Assembly: GCA_035546535.1 (NCBI GenBank)
Contig: DASZWQ010000155.1
Location: forward strand, 1-58,583
Direction of reading: 5' to 3'
Source: Pirellulales bacterium
Lineage (GTDB): Bacteria; Planctomycetota; Planctomycetia; Pirellulales; JACPPG01
Length of the DNA stretch: 58,583 nt
The notes under the pieces are model-generated. The model was not told the origin of the DNA. It was given only the letters and a program-made list of their open reading frames with translations, and did not search any database. This document shows positions 37,064 through 45,926 of the stretch, in pieces; the first letter of the stretch is position 1; every line of letters starts with the position of its first letter. The position numbers were made by a program, and so were the translations under genes.

Positions 37064-38950
37064 TCAGCGGTCCGCCGCCTTCGTCAGCTCGAACGTATCG
37101 AACAAGAGTCCGTCGATGTCATAGGCCTTGAAGACGATCGTTCGGTCGCTGATCGCGGCGTAGCAGTAGTGATACGCCTTCTGGAAGTGCAAGCTGAACC
37201 AGGTACGCTGCGGCGCGGCCTGTTCGAGCGATCCGCCGCCGCCGCCGCTGGTAAGATAGCGCACTCCCTTCTGCTGGTTGATCGCCATCTCGAAGATCGG
37301 CCAGGTGCGCTCGTACAAGTGGATGTGGCCGTTGAAGGCAATGTCGACGCCGTACTTCTCGTACAGCGGCACCAACTGCCGGGCGTTGCGATCGCCGTAG
37401 CCGAACTTCGTCCCTTCGGCTCCCTTGTTGTGGTCGCCGTAGTCGTTCTCGTCCGAGCTGAAACACGGATGGTGATGGCAGGTGAATTTCCACGTCGCCT
37501 TCGAGGCCGCTAGTTCCTTTTCCAACCACTCGTACTGCGGCGATTTCGGACCGAGCGGCTTATTGCTATCGATCATGAAAAACTGCGCATTGCCGTAGCG
37601 GAACGTGTAATAATACTCCGGCTTCGGCAGCGAGAAGTAATCGTAGTACCAGTGCGAGTCCTTCTCGTGATTGCCGATCACGGGAAACATCGGCACCTGC
37701 GCGAGCAGGTTCGAGCAGGGCTCGAACAGGTCTTTCAACCATTGGTTCTTGGCAAAACCGTCGTCCACGACGTCGCCGCAGTGCATGAGAAAGTTCGGCC
37801 GCTTCGAGAAGGCCCCCTCGGCGCACTTACGCGTCACCTCGGGATTGCGCTGCGTGTCGCCGATCACGGCAAACGCCCACGGCACCGCATCGCCGGTATC
37901 GGTTTGAAACGAGTATTGTTGGCCGCGCAGCTCCTGCCCTTTTTCGTCAGTGCAGGTCACGCGATAAAAATACCGGGTGCCGGGCTTGAGCCCCGTGAGC
38001 GTCACCTCGCTGATCAGCTGCGCGGCCGGCGTTTCGGCGTGTTGCTCCAGGGGGCGCAGCTCGGCGTAATCAACCCGCATCCTGGCCGGGCGCGACGTTT
38101 CGCACATCACGGTGATTGAATCCGCCGTGGCGAATTGCAGATATGGCTTCACGAGGAACATCAAATCCGTCTCGGGCGTGGGGGCCCAGGCGATGAGGTT
38201 TTCGTTCTTCTTGGCGACCGCTTGAATTTCATCGGCCGACAGGGCGCGGGCGTAGCACTTCAGCTCGTACAGCCCCCCTTCGAAAAGCTCGCCGGGCCGG
38301 CCCGCCGCTGCACCGATCAGGAAGCTACCGTTTTCCGGGTAGCGAATATCGCCCGACTGCGCGCTCGATTCGGCTTCCAATTCGCCATTGACGAAGAGCC
38401 GCATCCGCTCTCCGTCGTAGGTAGCGGCCACGTAGTACCAGCGCTCCTTGGCCAACGGCGTCCGCGCGACGAGATGCGTGGCGCCGGGGTTTGCGCCGGG
38501 CGTTTTGCCGGCGGCGAGCGAAAAGACGAACGATTCGCGGTTAAAGCCGAGCGCCCATCCGTCGCGATTGTTACGCGACTTGCTTTGAAAACCAACCAGG
38601 GCGCCGCGCTCCGGCAAATCGTCCAAGCGGACCCATGCCGTGACCGTCATAGCGCGCTCAGGCAGCAGCTTCTTTGCATCGGCCAGGTTGCCGGCCAGGC
38701 TGAGATGTTCATCGCCATGAAACGCGAGCGCCTCGGTTGGGCCAAAGTTGCGGAACAGCGGCGAGCCGATTACCTGCGCCGTCGCCTGGTGCGTCAGATC
38801 CTGCCAGGCGCCGTTTTGAATCTCGTGCGTCCCGGCCGCAAAGTGAAACAGGATATCCTTCTCGACATGGTCGGGATGAGCCACAGCCGTGCGCGAGACA
38901 GCGACCATGAGTAGAAGCACGGAAAAGAACGCGGCAGCGTGCCGAATCAT
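37064..38950 (-). CDS. Exported LamG plus purple-acid-phosphatase-type metallophosphoesterase
   Basis: 628 residues from the ATG at 38950, with AAGGA 8 nt upstream; a longer frame is rejected. A signal peptide (1-25, cleavage after AVA) is followed by a LamG-like jelly roll at about 35-250 (PERAMTVTAWVRLDDLPERG, ERWYYVAATYDGERMRLFVN), then a purple acid phosphatase N-terminal FN3-like domain (about 265-350, with GLKPGTRYFYRVTC), and the metallophosphoesterase domain. All metal-site blocks are visible: IGDTQRN, HCGDVVDD, IGNHEKD, CHHHPCF and NGHIHLYER. It should hydrolyse phosphoesters outside the cytoplasm, perhaps attached to a polysaccharide through the LamG part. The following gene on the same strand is upstream: the sulfatase, 116 bp away. 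Confidence 0.88.
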   Translation of the reverse strand: MIRHAAAFFSVLLLMVAVSRTAVAHPDHVEKDILFHFAAGTHEIQNGAWQDLTHQATAQVIGSPLFRNFGPTEALAFHGDEHLSLAGNLADAKKLLPERAMTVTAWVRLDDLPERGALVGFQSKSRNNRDGWALGFNRESFVFSLAAGKTPGANPGATHLVARTPLAKERWYYVAATYDGERMRLFVNGELEAESSAQSGDIRYPENGSFLIGAAAGRPGELFEGGLYELKCYARALSADEIQAVAKKNENLIAWAPTPETDLMFLVKPYLQFATADSITVMCETSRPARMRVDYAELRPLEQHAETPAAQLISEVTLTGLKPGTRYFYRVTCTDEKGQELRGQQYSFQTDTGDAVPWAFAVIGDTQRNPEVTRKCAEGAFSKRPNFLMHCGDVVDDGFAKNQWLKDLFEPCSNLLAQVPMFPVIGNHEKDSHWYYDYFSLPKPEYYYTFRYGNAQFFMIDSNKPLGPKSPQYEWLEKELAASKATWKFTCHHHPCFSSDENDYGDHNKGAEGTKFGYGDRNARQLVPLYEKYGVDIAFNGHIHLYERTWPIFEMAINQQKGVRYLTSGGGGGSLEQAAPQRTWFSLHFQKAYHYCYAAISDRTIVFKAYDIDGLLFDTFELTKAADR

Positions 38951-39066
38951 AGCGGTGATCCTTTGAGGGCGAGGCAAAGGTGGGCGAGCAGGGGCGGAAA
39001 CATGTTCGGGCGCGACCTTCACCTGGCCCGTACGTGTCCCCGATGATAACCAGAGTCGCCCGTCCG

Positions 39067-40929
39067 CTACAAATCCCCGACCAGGCGTCCCATGTATTCC
39101 GCGTAACGCGGGTCAGGGGTCTGACACCTGGTGGGCAACTTCTTCAAGGACTCGACAAGCATGGCCGGCAGCTCACCCACGGCCCCCAGGGCATTCAACG
39201 CCGCCATCGCCGCGAACAGCTTGTTCTCCTCGCAATTCGCTAACGAGGCCAACAGGGCTAATGCACGATCACGATCCGCCGGTTCGCCGTAGCGTGCCAG
39301 GGCCTCGGCCGCGACGATGCGCACGTAAGGCGAAGCATCGACGAGCGCCGCGACGAGCGCCTTCTGCCCCGGCGCAATTGCCGGCCGCCCCCGTACCAAA
39401 AAGCCGATGGCACCCCAATAGCGCACGGCGCTATCGGCGTCCTGCATGTATTCCATCAGCCCCCTGAGCGCGTCCGCGTCACTGCGCGATGCCAATTCTG
39501 CCGCCTGCATGATGCGCTCGAGTGGGTATTTCGCATCGTCGTGCCCCATGTCGTAAGGCGTCGTGCCGGAGGCGCGTGCGTGGATCTCCCCCTCGGGCAG
39601 AAAGCCCACGTCGCGAATCTTTCGTGCCAACTCGCGTTGGGCATCGCGCAGTTTCAGCAATGTTTCCTGATGCTCGGGCAGCCCGGCCAGATTATCGATC
39701 TCGTCGGGATCCTTCGTCAGGTCGTACAGCTCTTCCGCGGGTTTTGGCTTCCAAAACGTTTCCTGAGCGGGGGTCAGCTTCCCTTCTTCGTGCAGTCGTT
39801 GCCAGATTTGCGTCGTGGGGGTCTGGAACATGTAACTCACGTGCTGCCCGGGCAGCTTGTGCGGCATGTAGTTGCGCACGTACACGAAGCGGCCGTCGGT
39901 GGCACTGCGCACCATGTCATAGCGTTCGTCCATGCGGCCGCGAAAACCGAATACGAACGGCTGGGGCGGCGCGGCATGGGCCCCTAGAAAGGCATGCCCT
40001 TGCATCCACGCGGGCGGCTCGATGCCCGCCAGGCTGAGCACTGTGGGCGCAAAATCGACGAAGCTCACCAAGCGCTCGCTCGCGCCGCCGGGCTGGTAGT
40101 CGGGTGGACGCAGTCGGCGAAACGCCTCGGGTATGTACACGACCAGCGGCATCTGCAAACCGGAGTTGCATGCCGAGCGCTTGGACCGCGGCATGCCGGA
40201 GCCATGGTCGGCGAAATAAAAGATGATCGTCGTGTCGGTCAGGCCGTCTTGTTCGAGCTCGCGCAGACGCTGCCCCGCGTCGGCGTCAGCAGCACTCACG
40301 CCGTCGTAATACTGGGCCCAATCGTGGCGCACCTCGGGCGTGTCGGGGTGGTAGCGCGGCACGCGCACACCGGCTGGATCGTGTGTGAGCTCGTGCGGTC
40401 TGGTGCGGATCTGGCTCTCGTGGCTCTTCGTCGAGTTGAACACGGCGAAGAACGGCTGCTCTGACTTGCGGCCGCGCCAGTGCGCTTTGTTCGACGAGAC
40501 ATCCCACACTTTCCCCGGCTTGGCCAGGTTGTAATCCTCTTTGCTGTTGTTCGTGCAGTAGTAGCCCGCCGTGCGGAGCAACTGCGGAAACATCTGCTTG
40601 CCGGCCGGGTAGGCGACCAGGCTACGCATATGCTCGGCGCCGGTCGACGTGGCGTACATGCCCGAGATCAGCGTCGTGCGGGCCGGAGCACAGACCGGCG
40701 CGTTCGACCAGGCGTGGCGATAGATCATGCCGCGGGCGGCCAGCGCGTCGATGTTCGGCGTGCTGGCGAACTTGTCGCCGTAGCAGCCCAGGTGGGGACC
40801 GTGATCCTCGCTGGTGAGCCAGAGAATATTCGGCCGCGCGGGCGGAACGTCCGCTTGCGAGGCGCCGCAGGCCGCGCAAAGCACGGCACTTGCCATCAAT
40901 GCGCTTGCCAGGCGCAAGAGCCGATGCAT
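39067..40929 (-). CDS. Sulfatase with C-terminal HEAT-like repeats
   Basis: 620 residues from the ATG at 40929; an ATG 11 codons upstream is the alternative. The formylglycine motif VCAPARTTLISG gives C80 and R84 (C-x-P-x-R), to be oxidised by a sulfatase-activating enzyme. NILWLTSEDHG at the start and FADHGSGMPRSKR supply metal and active-site residues. A signal sequence ends near SQA. After the sulfatase fold (to about 470) the last 130 residues read as short helical pairs (DADSAVRYWGAIGFL, DASPYVRIVAAEALARYG), typical of HEAT repeats. The substrate is likely a sulfated polysaccharide, consistent with the PL10 lyase and phosphatase nearby, but is not shown. No activating enzyme is in the window. 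Confidence 0.9.
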   Translation of the reverse strand: MHRLLRLASALMASAVLCAACGASQADVPPARPNILWLTSEDHGPHLGCYGDKFASTPNIDALAARGMIYRHAWSNAPVCAPARTTLISGMYATSTGAEHMRSLVAYPAGKQMFPQLLRTAGYYCTNNSKEDYNLAKPGKVWDVSSNKAHWRGRKSEQPFFAVFNSTKSHESQIRTRPHELTHDPAGVRVPRYHPDTPEVRHDWAQYYDGVSAADADAGQRLRELEQDGLTDTTIIFYFADHGSGMPRSKRSACNSGLQMPLVVYIPEAFRRLRPPDYQPGGASERLVSFVDFAPTVLSLAGIEPPAWMQGHAFLGAHAAPPQPFVFGFRGRMDERYDMVRSATDGRFVYVRNYMPHKLPGQHVSYMFQTPTTQIWQRLHEEGKLTPAQETFWKPKPAEELYDLTKDPDEIDNLAGLPEHQETLLKLRDAQRELARKIRDVGFLPEGEIHARASGTTPYDMGHDDAKYPLERIMQAAELASRSDADALRGLMEYMQDADSAVRYWGAIGFLVRGRPAIAPGQKALVAALVDASPYVRIVAAEALARYGEPADRDRALALLASLANCEENKLFAAMAALNALGAVGELPAMLVESLKKLPTRCQTPDPRYAEYMGRLVGDL

Positions 40930-41013
40930 AGAGAGAAAAGCAATGACGCGTGGCGACAGCATTAACTATTTGCAAATACGGAATGCGTAGGGAAACCGCG
41001 TCAGTCTACATGC

Positions 41014-41415
41014 TTAAGCTTCGAACATCAGTTTCCACGTCGCTTCTATCAGCGTTCGGCAGTCCTTCTCCGATTCGACCCACACGACGCATGAATCGGA
41101 CTCGCAATCGCCGAGGTGCAGTCGAGACGCTAGTGCCGCATCACTCGATTCGATCGTTTTGCGAATGAGTTCGCCCCAACCGTAACCGTCGGGCTCGACG
41201 CCCGACTCTTCCAATTGAGCGTTCGCATCTTCGCAAGCTTCGTCGTCGGGCTGAAAGTCGATCTGCCACGCGATTGGAATCTCGCGGCCGTCGAGTTCGG
41301 TGCCAGACATCGCGGTCAGCAGTATCGGCGACCAGCGTTCGTCTTCCCAAATGCCATCGCTTTCCGCGAGCGCTTCATCGATGTCCTCGGGTGCTTTCCA
41401 CTGTGGCATTTTCAT
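41014..41415 (-). CDS. Imm51-like immunity protein, solitary
   Basis: 133 residues, acidic, no signal peptide. The second half GYGWGELIRKTIESSDAALA then LHLGDCESDSCVVWVESEKD resembles the Imm51 family of polymorphic-toxin immunity proteins, which share a GYxWxxL segment and a D-x-E core followed by a strand. The N-terminal SPILLTAMSGTELDGREIPI is also consistent. No toxin gene lies beside it: neighbours are a sulfatase downstream and the redoxin-copper protein upstream, 6 bp from its stop. A solitary immunity gene protects against toxins delivered by relatives. Base composition is lower in GC than the flanking genes. Confidence 0.6.
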   Translation of the reverse strand: MKMPQWKAPEDIDEALAESDGIWEDERWSPILLTAMSGTELDGREIPIAWQIDFQPDDEACEDANAQLEESGVEPDGYGWGELIRKTIESSDAALASRLHLGDCESDSCVVWVESEKDCRTLIEATWKLMFEA

Positions 41416-41421
41416 CGGAGA

Positions 41422-43251
41422 TTAATTCGTCGCCGCCTCGGCCCGCTTCGATTTCTTCCGTTTCGGCTCGGGCTCGCCCTTGGTCAGGTCTTCGTCGGCG
41501 CGGACGATCGTGTAATACCCGACCAGCATCTCTTCGAACGTTTGCAGCCCGAAGCGTACGGCCTTCGTCGGATCGGGATTCGACGGGTTGTTCTCGGAAT
41601 TGTCGAAGTGCCCGGTGCAGATCAGTTGCGAACCCTTGGGCATGAACTTGGGCTCAGCCAGGTCGTAGCGCAACTGCCAGTTGAAGTCGTAGTGCGGCAC
41701 GTCCAGGAGCACTTCGCGCTCGCCATCGGGTGTAACCGACTCGATGCGGAACGACTTGCCGCGATAGTGCATGTGCGGGAAAAGATTCAACAGCAGCATG
41801 TCTTTGCTGAATTTCACCTTCGACACCACTTCGTGATTGTCGGCGTGCGGCGGGATCTCGAAGCCGGCGTTGACCGCCATGCCGTACATCACTTTTTTCT
41901 TGACCGAGGCTGGATCGGCGAATTTCAGCCCGACCATGCTGCGATCTTTCTGTTGAATGCCGTTGGTGGTGTAGTGCATCTGGATGTAAAAGGTCGACCC
42001 GGCCGCGATCTTGATGCCGGTCCCCTCGGGATAGCGCCAGGGCGGCATCCCCGGCGCGTAAACGGCGATCATCTGGCCTTGCGCCTGGGCTTCTTCCGGG
42101 CTGCGAATCTTGGTGCCGGGCGGCAGCGAGAAGAGCACGATGTGATGCACCACAGCCGTATTACCCGGCCGCGCTTCGGCCATCGAGAGCCACTTATCCT
42201 CGGTGAAGCCGGGATCGATCTGGAAATACTGGTAATCGATCACTCCCTCGGCCGGCACGGTGTATTCCTCTTGCATTTCATAAACCGCGTCGGGCTCGCC
42301 GATCTGCCACTTGCTGGCGAACGTCGGAGCCGGGGGGAGCTGCCCGCGGTCTCCTTCGGGACAGCCGTTGTCGACCCATTTTTTTAGCATCGCCTTGTCG
42401 TCCGCCGTCATGCTCGAATCATTGCTGAAATGACCAAATTGCGGATCAGCGAACCACGGCGGCATGCGCCCCTGGTCCACCACTTCGCGAATCATGTCGG
42501 CCCAGCCGATCGTTTCGTCGTAGCTGGTCAGCGGAAATGGCGCGAGCTGCCCTTCGCGGTGGCATTCGACGCAATGCTTGTTCAGAATCCGCGCCACCTG
42601 ATTGCTGTAGGTGATGTCGCCGCGCGGCTCGACCTTGCGCGTGCGACCAATCAAGCAGCCGGGCGCGTCGGTGAACGGCTGGCTCACTTCCTTGCCGGCC
42701 AGCAGCTCGTCGAGGGCCGAGGCTAACGGGCGATGCTCGGGCTTTTGTTTGTGGTAACCGACGCCAAACTGGTCGTCGATCCGTCCGGCGTAGCGCACCA
42801 CGCGCGCCTCGTCGAGTACGAACACCTGCGGCGTTCGCTCGGCCGATATCTTATCCGCCACGACGTTGCCGGCGTCCTTCAATAGTGGAAACGGAATATC
42901 GAATGCCAGGACGTAGCGCCCGATCTCGGTCGGCGTGTCTTGCACGTTCGCGTCGATGCCCAGAAACTGCACGCCGCGCGCCTCGTATTCGCGCGCCAGT
43001 TCCACAAGGCGCGGCGTGTAGAGTTTCACGAGCGGACATTCGGTGCCCAGGAAAGCCAGCACCACGACTTTGCTGTCGCGATAATCGGCCAGCGATCGGC
43101 TTTGGCCGTGAAAATCGCGGAGCGTGAAATCGTCGACCTTTTGGCCGACCGTACCTTGTTTAGCGGCTTGAGCCACGGCGGGCATAAGCATGAGCGCTAG
43201 CGACCAAAGAATCGCGAAGGTGGTACGTTGATTTGGCCGATTGATGGGCAT
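41422..43251 (-). CDS. Exported redoxin-cytochrome c-copper monooxygenase fusion
   Basis: 609 residues from the ATG at 43251, with AAGG 8 nt upstream. After a signal peptide (cleavage near AQA, 28-30) the order is: a redoxin/AhpC-like thioredoxin fold with GTECPLVKLY (single cysteine C72, no CxxC); a cytochrome c-type motif HCVECHREG (C227, C230, H231) with MPPWFADP; and a copper type II ascorbate-dependent monooxygenase-like fold with H369-H370 (VVHHIVLF), H426 (QMHYTTNG), H493 and H495 (FPHMHYRG) and a late Met in the TFEEMLVGYY segment. These match the two copper sites of PHM/DBM enzymes. The combination suggests an exported oxygenase fed with electrons by its own haem domain. Imm51-like gene lies 6 bp downstream. 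Confidence 0.87.
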   Translation of the reverse strand: MPINRPNQRTTFAILWSLALMLMPAVAQAAKQGTVGQKVDDFTLRDFHGQSRSLADYRDSKVVVLAFLGTECPLVKLYTPRLVELAREYEARGVQFLGIDANVQDTPTEIGRYVLAFDIPFPLLKDAGNVVADKISAERTPQVFVLDEARVVRYAGRIDDQFGVGYHKQKPEHRPLASALDELLAGKEVSQPFTDAPGCLIGRTRKVEPRGDITYSNQVARILNKHCVECHREGQLAPFPLTSYDETIGWADMIREVVDQGRMPPWFADPQFGHFSNDSSMTADDKAMLKKWVDNGCPEGDRGQLPPAPTFASKWQIGEPDAVYEMQEEYTVPAEGVIDYQYFQIDPGFTEDKWLSMAEARPGNTAVVHHIVLFSLPPGTKIRSPEEAQAQGQMIAVYAPGMPPWRYPEGTGIKIAAGSTFYIQMHYTTNGIQQKDRSMVGLKFADPASVKKKVMYGMAVNAGFEIPPHADNHEVVSKVKFSKDMLLLNLFPHMHYRGKSFRIESVTPDGEREVLLDVPHYDFNWQLRYDLAEPKFMPKGSQLICTGHFDNSENNPSNPDPTKAVRFGLQTFEEMLVGYYTIVRADEDLTKGEPEPKRKKSKRAEAATN

Positions 43252-43402
43252 TGATAAGCCTTGAATGACAGGTGTGAGGCTCAAACAGAAAAAGTGAATG
43301 GAGCAGATGCACAAACAGCTCGATAGCGCGCTATCGAGTCCCCTGAAAATACCTGGGCCGATCAGGTGGAGCAAGATTTATTCTGCAAGTCACCAGCGGC
43401 GG

Positions 43403-44518
43403 CTAGCGATTTCCGGCGGCCATCAGCACAGATTGATGCCCATGCTGGCGACACCACGCCGGGTAATCCGTTGCCAACAGCTCCTGGGCCCAGGTTCCCA
43501 GCCAGGCGTAGCCGTTGCGGCGTTCGTAGCCGATGTCCGAGAGCCGAGCGCGCGGCACGCCGTCGCGATCGACGAAGATCGGCTTCTCGGTCGTTAAGTC
43601 ATAAAACCGAGCCCACAGCGGCGGCGCCGACGCATCCGCGACGACGATCTTGTTGCGCCCGCCGGGCGCGTTGGAATCGTCCTCGTACTCCTGGCGGATG
43701 CCGGTGAGCTTTGCCTGATCGAGCCAGAGAACCGCCGCGTCGATCGCCTGCGTCACCTCAGGCGACGGCCTTGCGAGACTCATCAGTAGCCGCACGATCC
43801 GCACCGATTCCGAGCCGCTCAGACTCGCGAGCTCGAAAGTGCGCGCCGGCCGCGGCCGCAGATCGACCTCGTCGTGCTGGGCACACCAGACGGTTAGCCG
43901 GCCGCCGATCCTCACCTGGCAGCGCAGGATGCACTCGATGCCTCGATCGAACGCGGCGCCCGCACGGCGGCGGCGGTCCGCGTCGACAAACTGATAACGC
44001 TCGTCGCGCGCCACGTCGCGCAGCAGGTTCATCAGCCGGACCATCGTATCGTCGTTGAACGTGATGTAGCGGTCGTAGCCACTCCCCGGAGGAGAGCGCT
44101 GCGGCCAGCCGCCGCATTGGTACTGCGCGGCGAGAATATGATCCAAGCCGCGCTCGAAGCCCGTTTGCGCCGACCGGTCGTGCGTGGCATCGATGGCCCG
44201 GGCCAGAAGGCGCATTTCGTCGGTCGTGGCCGCGTTGTCGAAGGTGCCGCGCAGCTGAGATCGCTCGCCCCCATAGGGCGCCGAGACACAATCGGTGTTC
44301 TTCGGCCAGTCGCCCACGGCGGTCTGAAACGAAAGAACATTGCCGATGGCCAAGCGCCCCTCAGCCGATTGGAACCACGCGTCCGGTCGATCGAGAAAAT
44401 CCCGGGCACGGTCGGCCGCGCTGATGGGTGCGGGCCAGGCCAGCACAAGTAGAACATGCGCGGCGGCCACGGGCATTACACGAGAAACAAGGGGCCATTC
44501 CGTCCACATACTGTTCAT
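43403..44518 (-). CDS. Pectate lyase, polysaccharide lyase family 10
   Basis: 371 residues. A signal peptide (1-34) is followed by the PL10 (alpha/alpha)-toroid landmarks: GDWPKNTDCV, TFDNAATTDEM, GGWPQRSPPG, YITFNDDTMVRLM (catalytic-loop Asp), VWCAQHDEVDL, ELASLSGSESVRIVRLLMS and PLWARFYDL...RDG. The enzyme cleaves de-esterified polygalacturonan by beta-elimination. Its presence with a sulfatase and a LamG phosphatase fits use of plant or algal polysaccharides. The ATG at 44518 has no clear SD. It is divergent from the ExbB-like gene, with a 184-bp shared promoter region. Confidence 0.88.
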   Translation of the reverse strand: MNSMWTEWPLVSRVMPVAAAHVLLVLAWPAPISAADRARDFLDRPDAWFQSAEGRLAIGNVLSFQTAVGDWPKNTDCVSAPYGGERSQLRGTFDNAATTDEMRLLARAIDATHDRSAQTGFERGLDHILAAQYQCGGWPQRSPPGSGYDRYITFNDDTMVRLMNLLRDVARDERYQFVDADRRRRAGAAFDRGIECILRCQVRIGGRLTVWCAQHDEVDLRPRPARTFELASLSGSESVRIVRLLMSLARPSPEVTQAIDAAVLWLDQAKLTGIRQEYEDDSNAPGGRNKIVVADASAPPLWARFYDLTTEKPIFVDRDGVPRARLSDIGYERRNGYAWLGTWAQELLATDYPAWCRQHGHQSVLMAAGNR

Positions 44519-44702
44519 CGGCGGCTCTTTGATGCCTCGCGAAAAACACGTTCGTTCTTGCTCAACGGGCCCAGGGGGCGCATGATGAATGCTTGGGCTT
44601 TGCCTGGGCAGGGCGGGGGCAACCTATGGCCCTCGACCATGGTCCCACGGGGCACGGCTCGACGCCACCGCCCTGTCCGCGAACAGAGACACCGAGCCTA
44701 TC

Positions 44703-45332
44703 ATGAACGTCAATTCGCTGGCCAAATTCCTGGGGGATGCCACCTACGGATTTCTGGCCATCAACCTGCTGTTCGGGCTGTTTTGCGCGATCCTCGTGTG
44801 GCGGCGATTGCGCGAGCTGCGATTTCGCAACGAGGACGAGCAGCAGCAATTCCTCAACGAGCTGAACGAAACGCTCAACGCCGCCGACTTCGATTCGGCG
44901 ATCGAGCGCTGCGAGCTCGATCCCCGCGCCCTGCCGCAACTGACGCGGATCGTGCTTATGAACCGCGAACTCGACCAGGACGACCTGCGGCAGGTGGTCG
45001 GCGAACGGCTGCAACGCGACGTGCTGGGGCCGATGGAGAACCGCGTCAACTGGATCCTGACGGTCGTCCGCAACGGCCCGCTGTTGGGACTGTTCGGTAC
45101 GGTGCTGGGAATGATGGCGGCCTTCGGACGCATCGGCACGGGCGTGAAGGTGCAACCGTCGGAAATCGCCGACGAAATCGCCGTGGCCTTGATCTGCACC
45201 GCCATGGGGCTGGGCACGGCCATCCCGCTGGGATATATCGCCAACAGCTTGAACATCCGCATTCGCGATTTGCAAGAAACCTTGAGCCACTCGCTGATGC
45301 GCCTGCTGGCCCGTTTCCGGCCGCCCGTATAA
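44703..45332 (+). CDS. MotA/TolQ/ExbB-family proton channel protein
   Basis: 209 residues from the ATG at 44703 (MNVNSLAKFLGD); a longer frame upstream is rejected. Three membrane segments are readable: about 14-31, then after a cytosolic domain two at roughly 120-145 and 155-180. The pattern GPLLGLFGTVLGMMAAF and EIAVALICTAMGLGTAIPLGYIAN is the proton-channel core of ExbB/TolQ. These pentamers work with ExbD/TolR to couple the proton motive force to outer-membrane events. It is followed by two ExbD-type genes. Confidence 0.9.
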   Translation: MNVNSLAKFLGDATYGFLAINLLFGLFCAILVWRRLRELRFRNEDEQQQFLNELNETLNAADFDSAIERCELDPRALPQLTRIVLMNRELDQDDLRQVVGERLQRDVLGPMENRVNWILTVVRNGPLLGLFGTVLGMMAAFGRIGTGVKVQPSEIADEIAVALICTAMGLGTAIPLGYIANSLNIRIRDLQETLSHSLMRLLARFRPPV

Positions 45333-45356
45333 GCCCCCAGGGCTGATTCATCCATC

Positions 45357-45839
45357 ATGTCCGGCAGCAACCCCTTCGCATCATCGTTCGGCGCCGGCTC
45401 GCTCGTGCAAAAGCATGACGAGGAGTTGGATATTCACGTCGACATGACGGCGATGATCGACCTGGTGTTCATGCTGAATATCTTCTTTCTCGTGACCTCG
45501 TTGGTGACGGCGATGGCCGAACTGGACCTGCCGTTCGCCACGCACGTCACGGCGGCTGACATGGATAATTCGCTCCTCATCAGCATCGTCGCCAAGGAAC
45601 GGGGCAACCGGCCGCAGGTGTACATCGGCGAAGCGGGCACAGGCGACCTGGTGCCGGACACACAGCTCGAAGAACGCGTGGCCACGGCCGTACAGCAGGC
45701 ACGCAAAGAAGGAAAAACCAACGTCGTGATCAAGGCGGAATCCTTCGTGCCGTTGGCCACCACCGCCCGCGTCGGCTCGGCCGTGGGCGCGGCCAGCGAA
45801 GAGATGAAGCTCAACTTCGCCGTGATGGAGAAGGATTAG
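45357..45839 (+). CDS. ExbD/TolR-type protein 1
   Basis: 160 residues, starting 24 bp after the ExbB-like gene. A cytosolic N-terminus of about 28 residues leads to one membrane helix with the motor aspartate D35 in DMTAMIDLVFMLNIFFLV. The periplasmic part has an ExbD-like fold, with a KTNVVIKAESFVPLATTARV segment near the C-terminus. It pairs with the ExbB-type channel. The stop codon sits at the border of the heptamer repeat element. Confidence 0.88.
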   Translation: MSGSNPFASSFGAGSLVQKHDEELDIHVDMTAMIDLVFMLNIFFLVTSLVTAMAELDLPFATHVTAADMDNSLLISIVAKERGNRPQVYIGEAGTGDLVPDTQLEERVATAVQQARKEGKTNVVIKAESFVPLATTARVGSAVGAASEEMKLNFAVMEKD

Positions 45840-45921
45840 TAGTCGGTAGCCAGTAGTCAGTAGCCAGCGAAAAGAATTCGTTGCTTGACACTGACTACTG
45901 GTTACTGATTACCGACTACTG
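45838..45921. repeat. Heptamer-repeat palindrome after exbD-like gene 1
   Basis: The left arm (45838-45867) is made of heptamers of the form AGTCGGT, AGCCAGT, AGTCAGT; the right arm (45891-45921) is the complement type (GACTACTG, GTTACTG, ACCGACTACTG), so the element is a long imperfect hairpin with a 23-bp spacer. It overlaps the last two bases of the stop codon of exbD-like gene 1 and ends 5 bp before the next ATG, so it leaves no room for a normal SD. Confidence 0.8.
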
Positions 45922-45926
45922 TTTGC

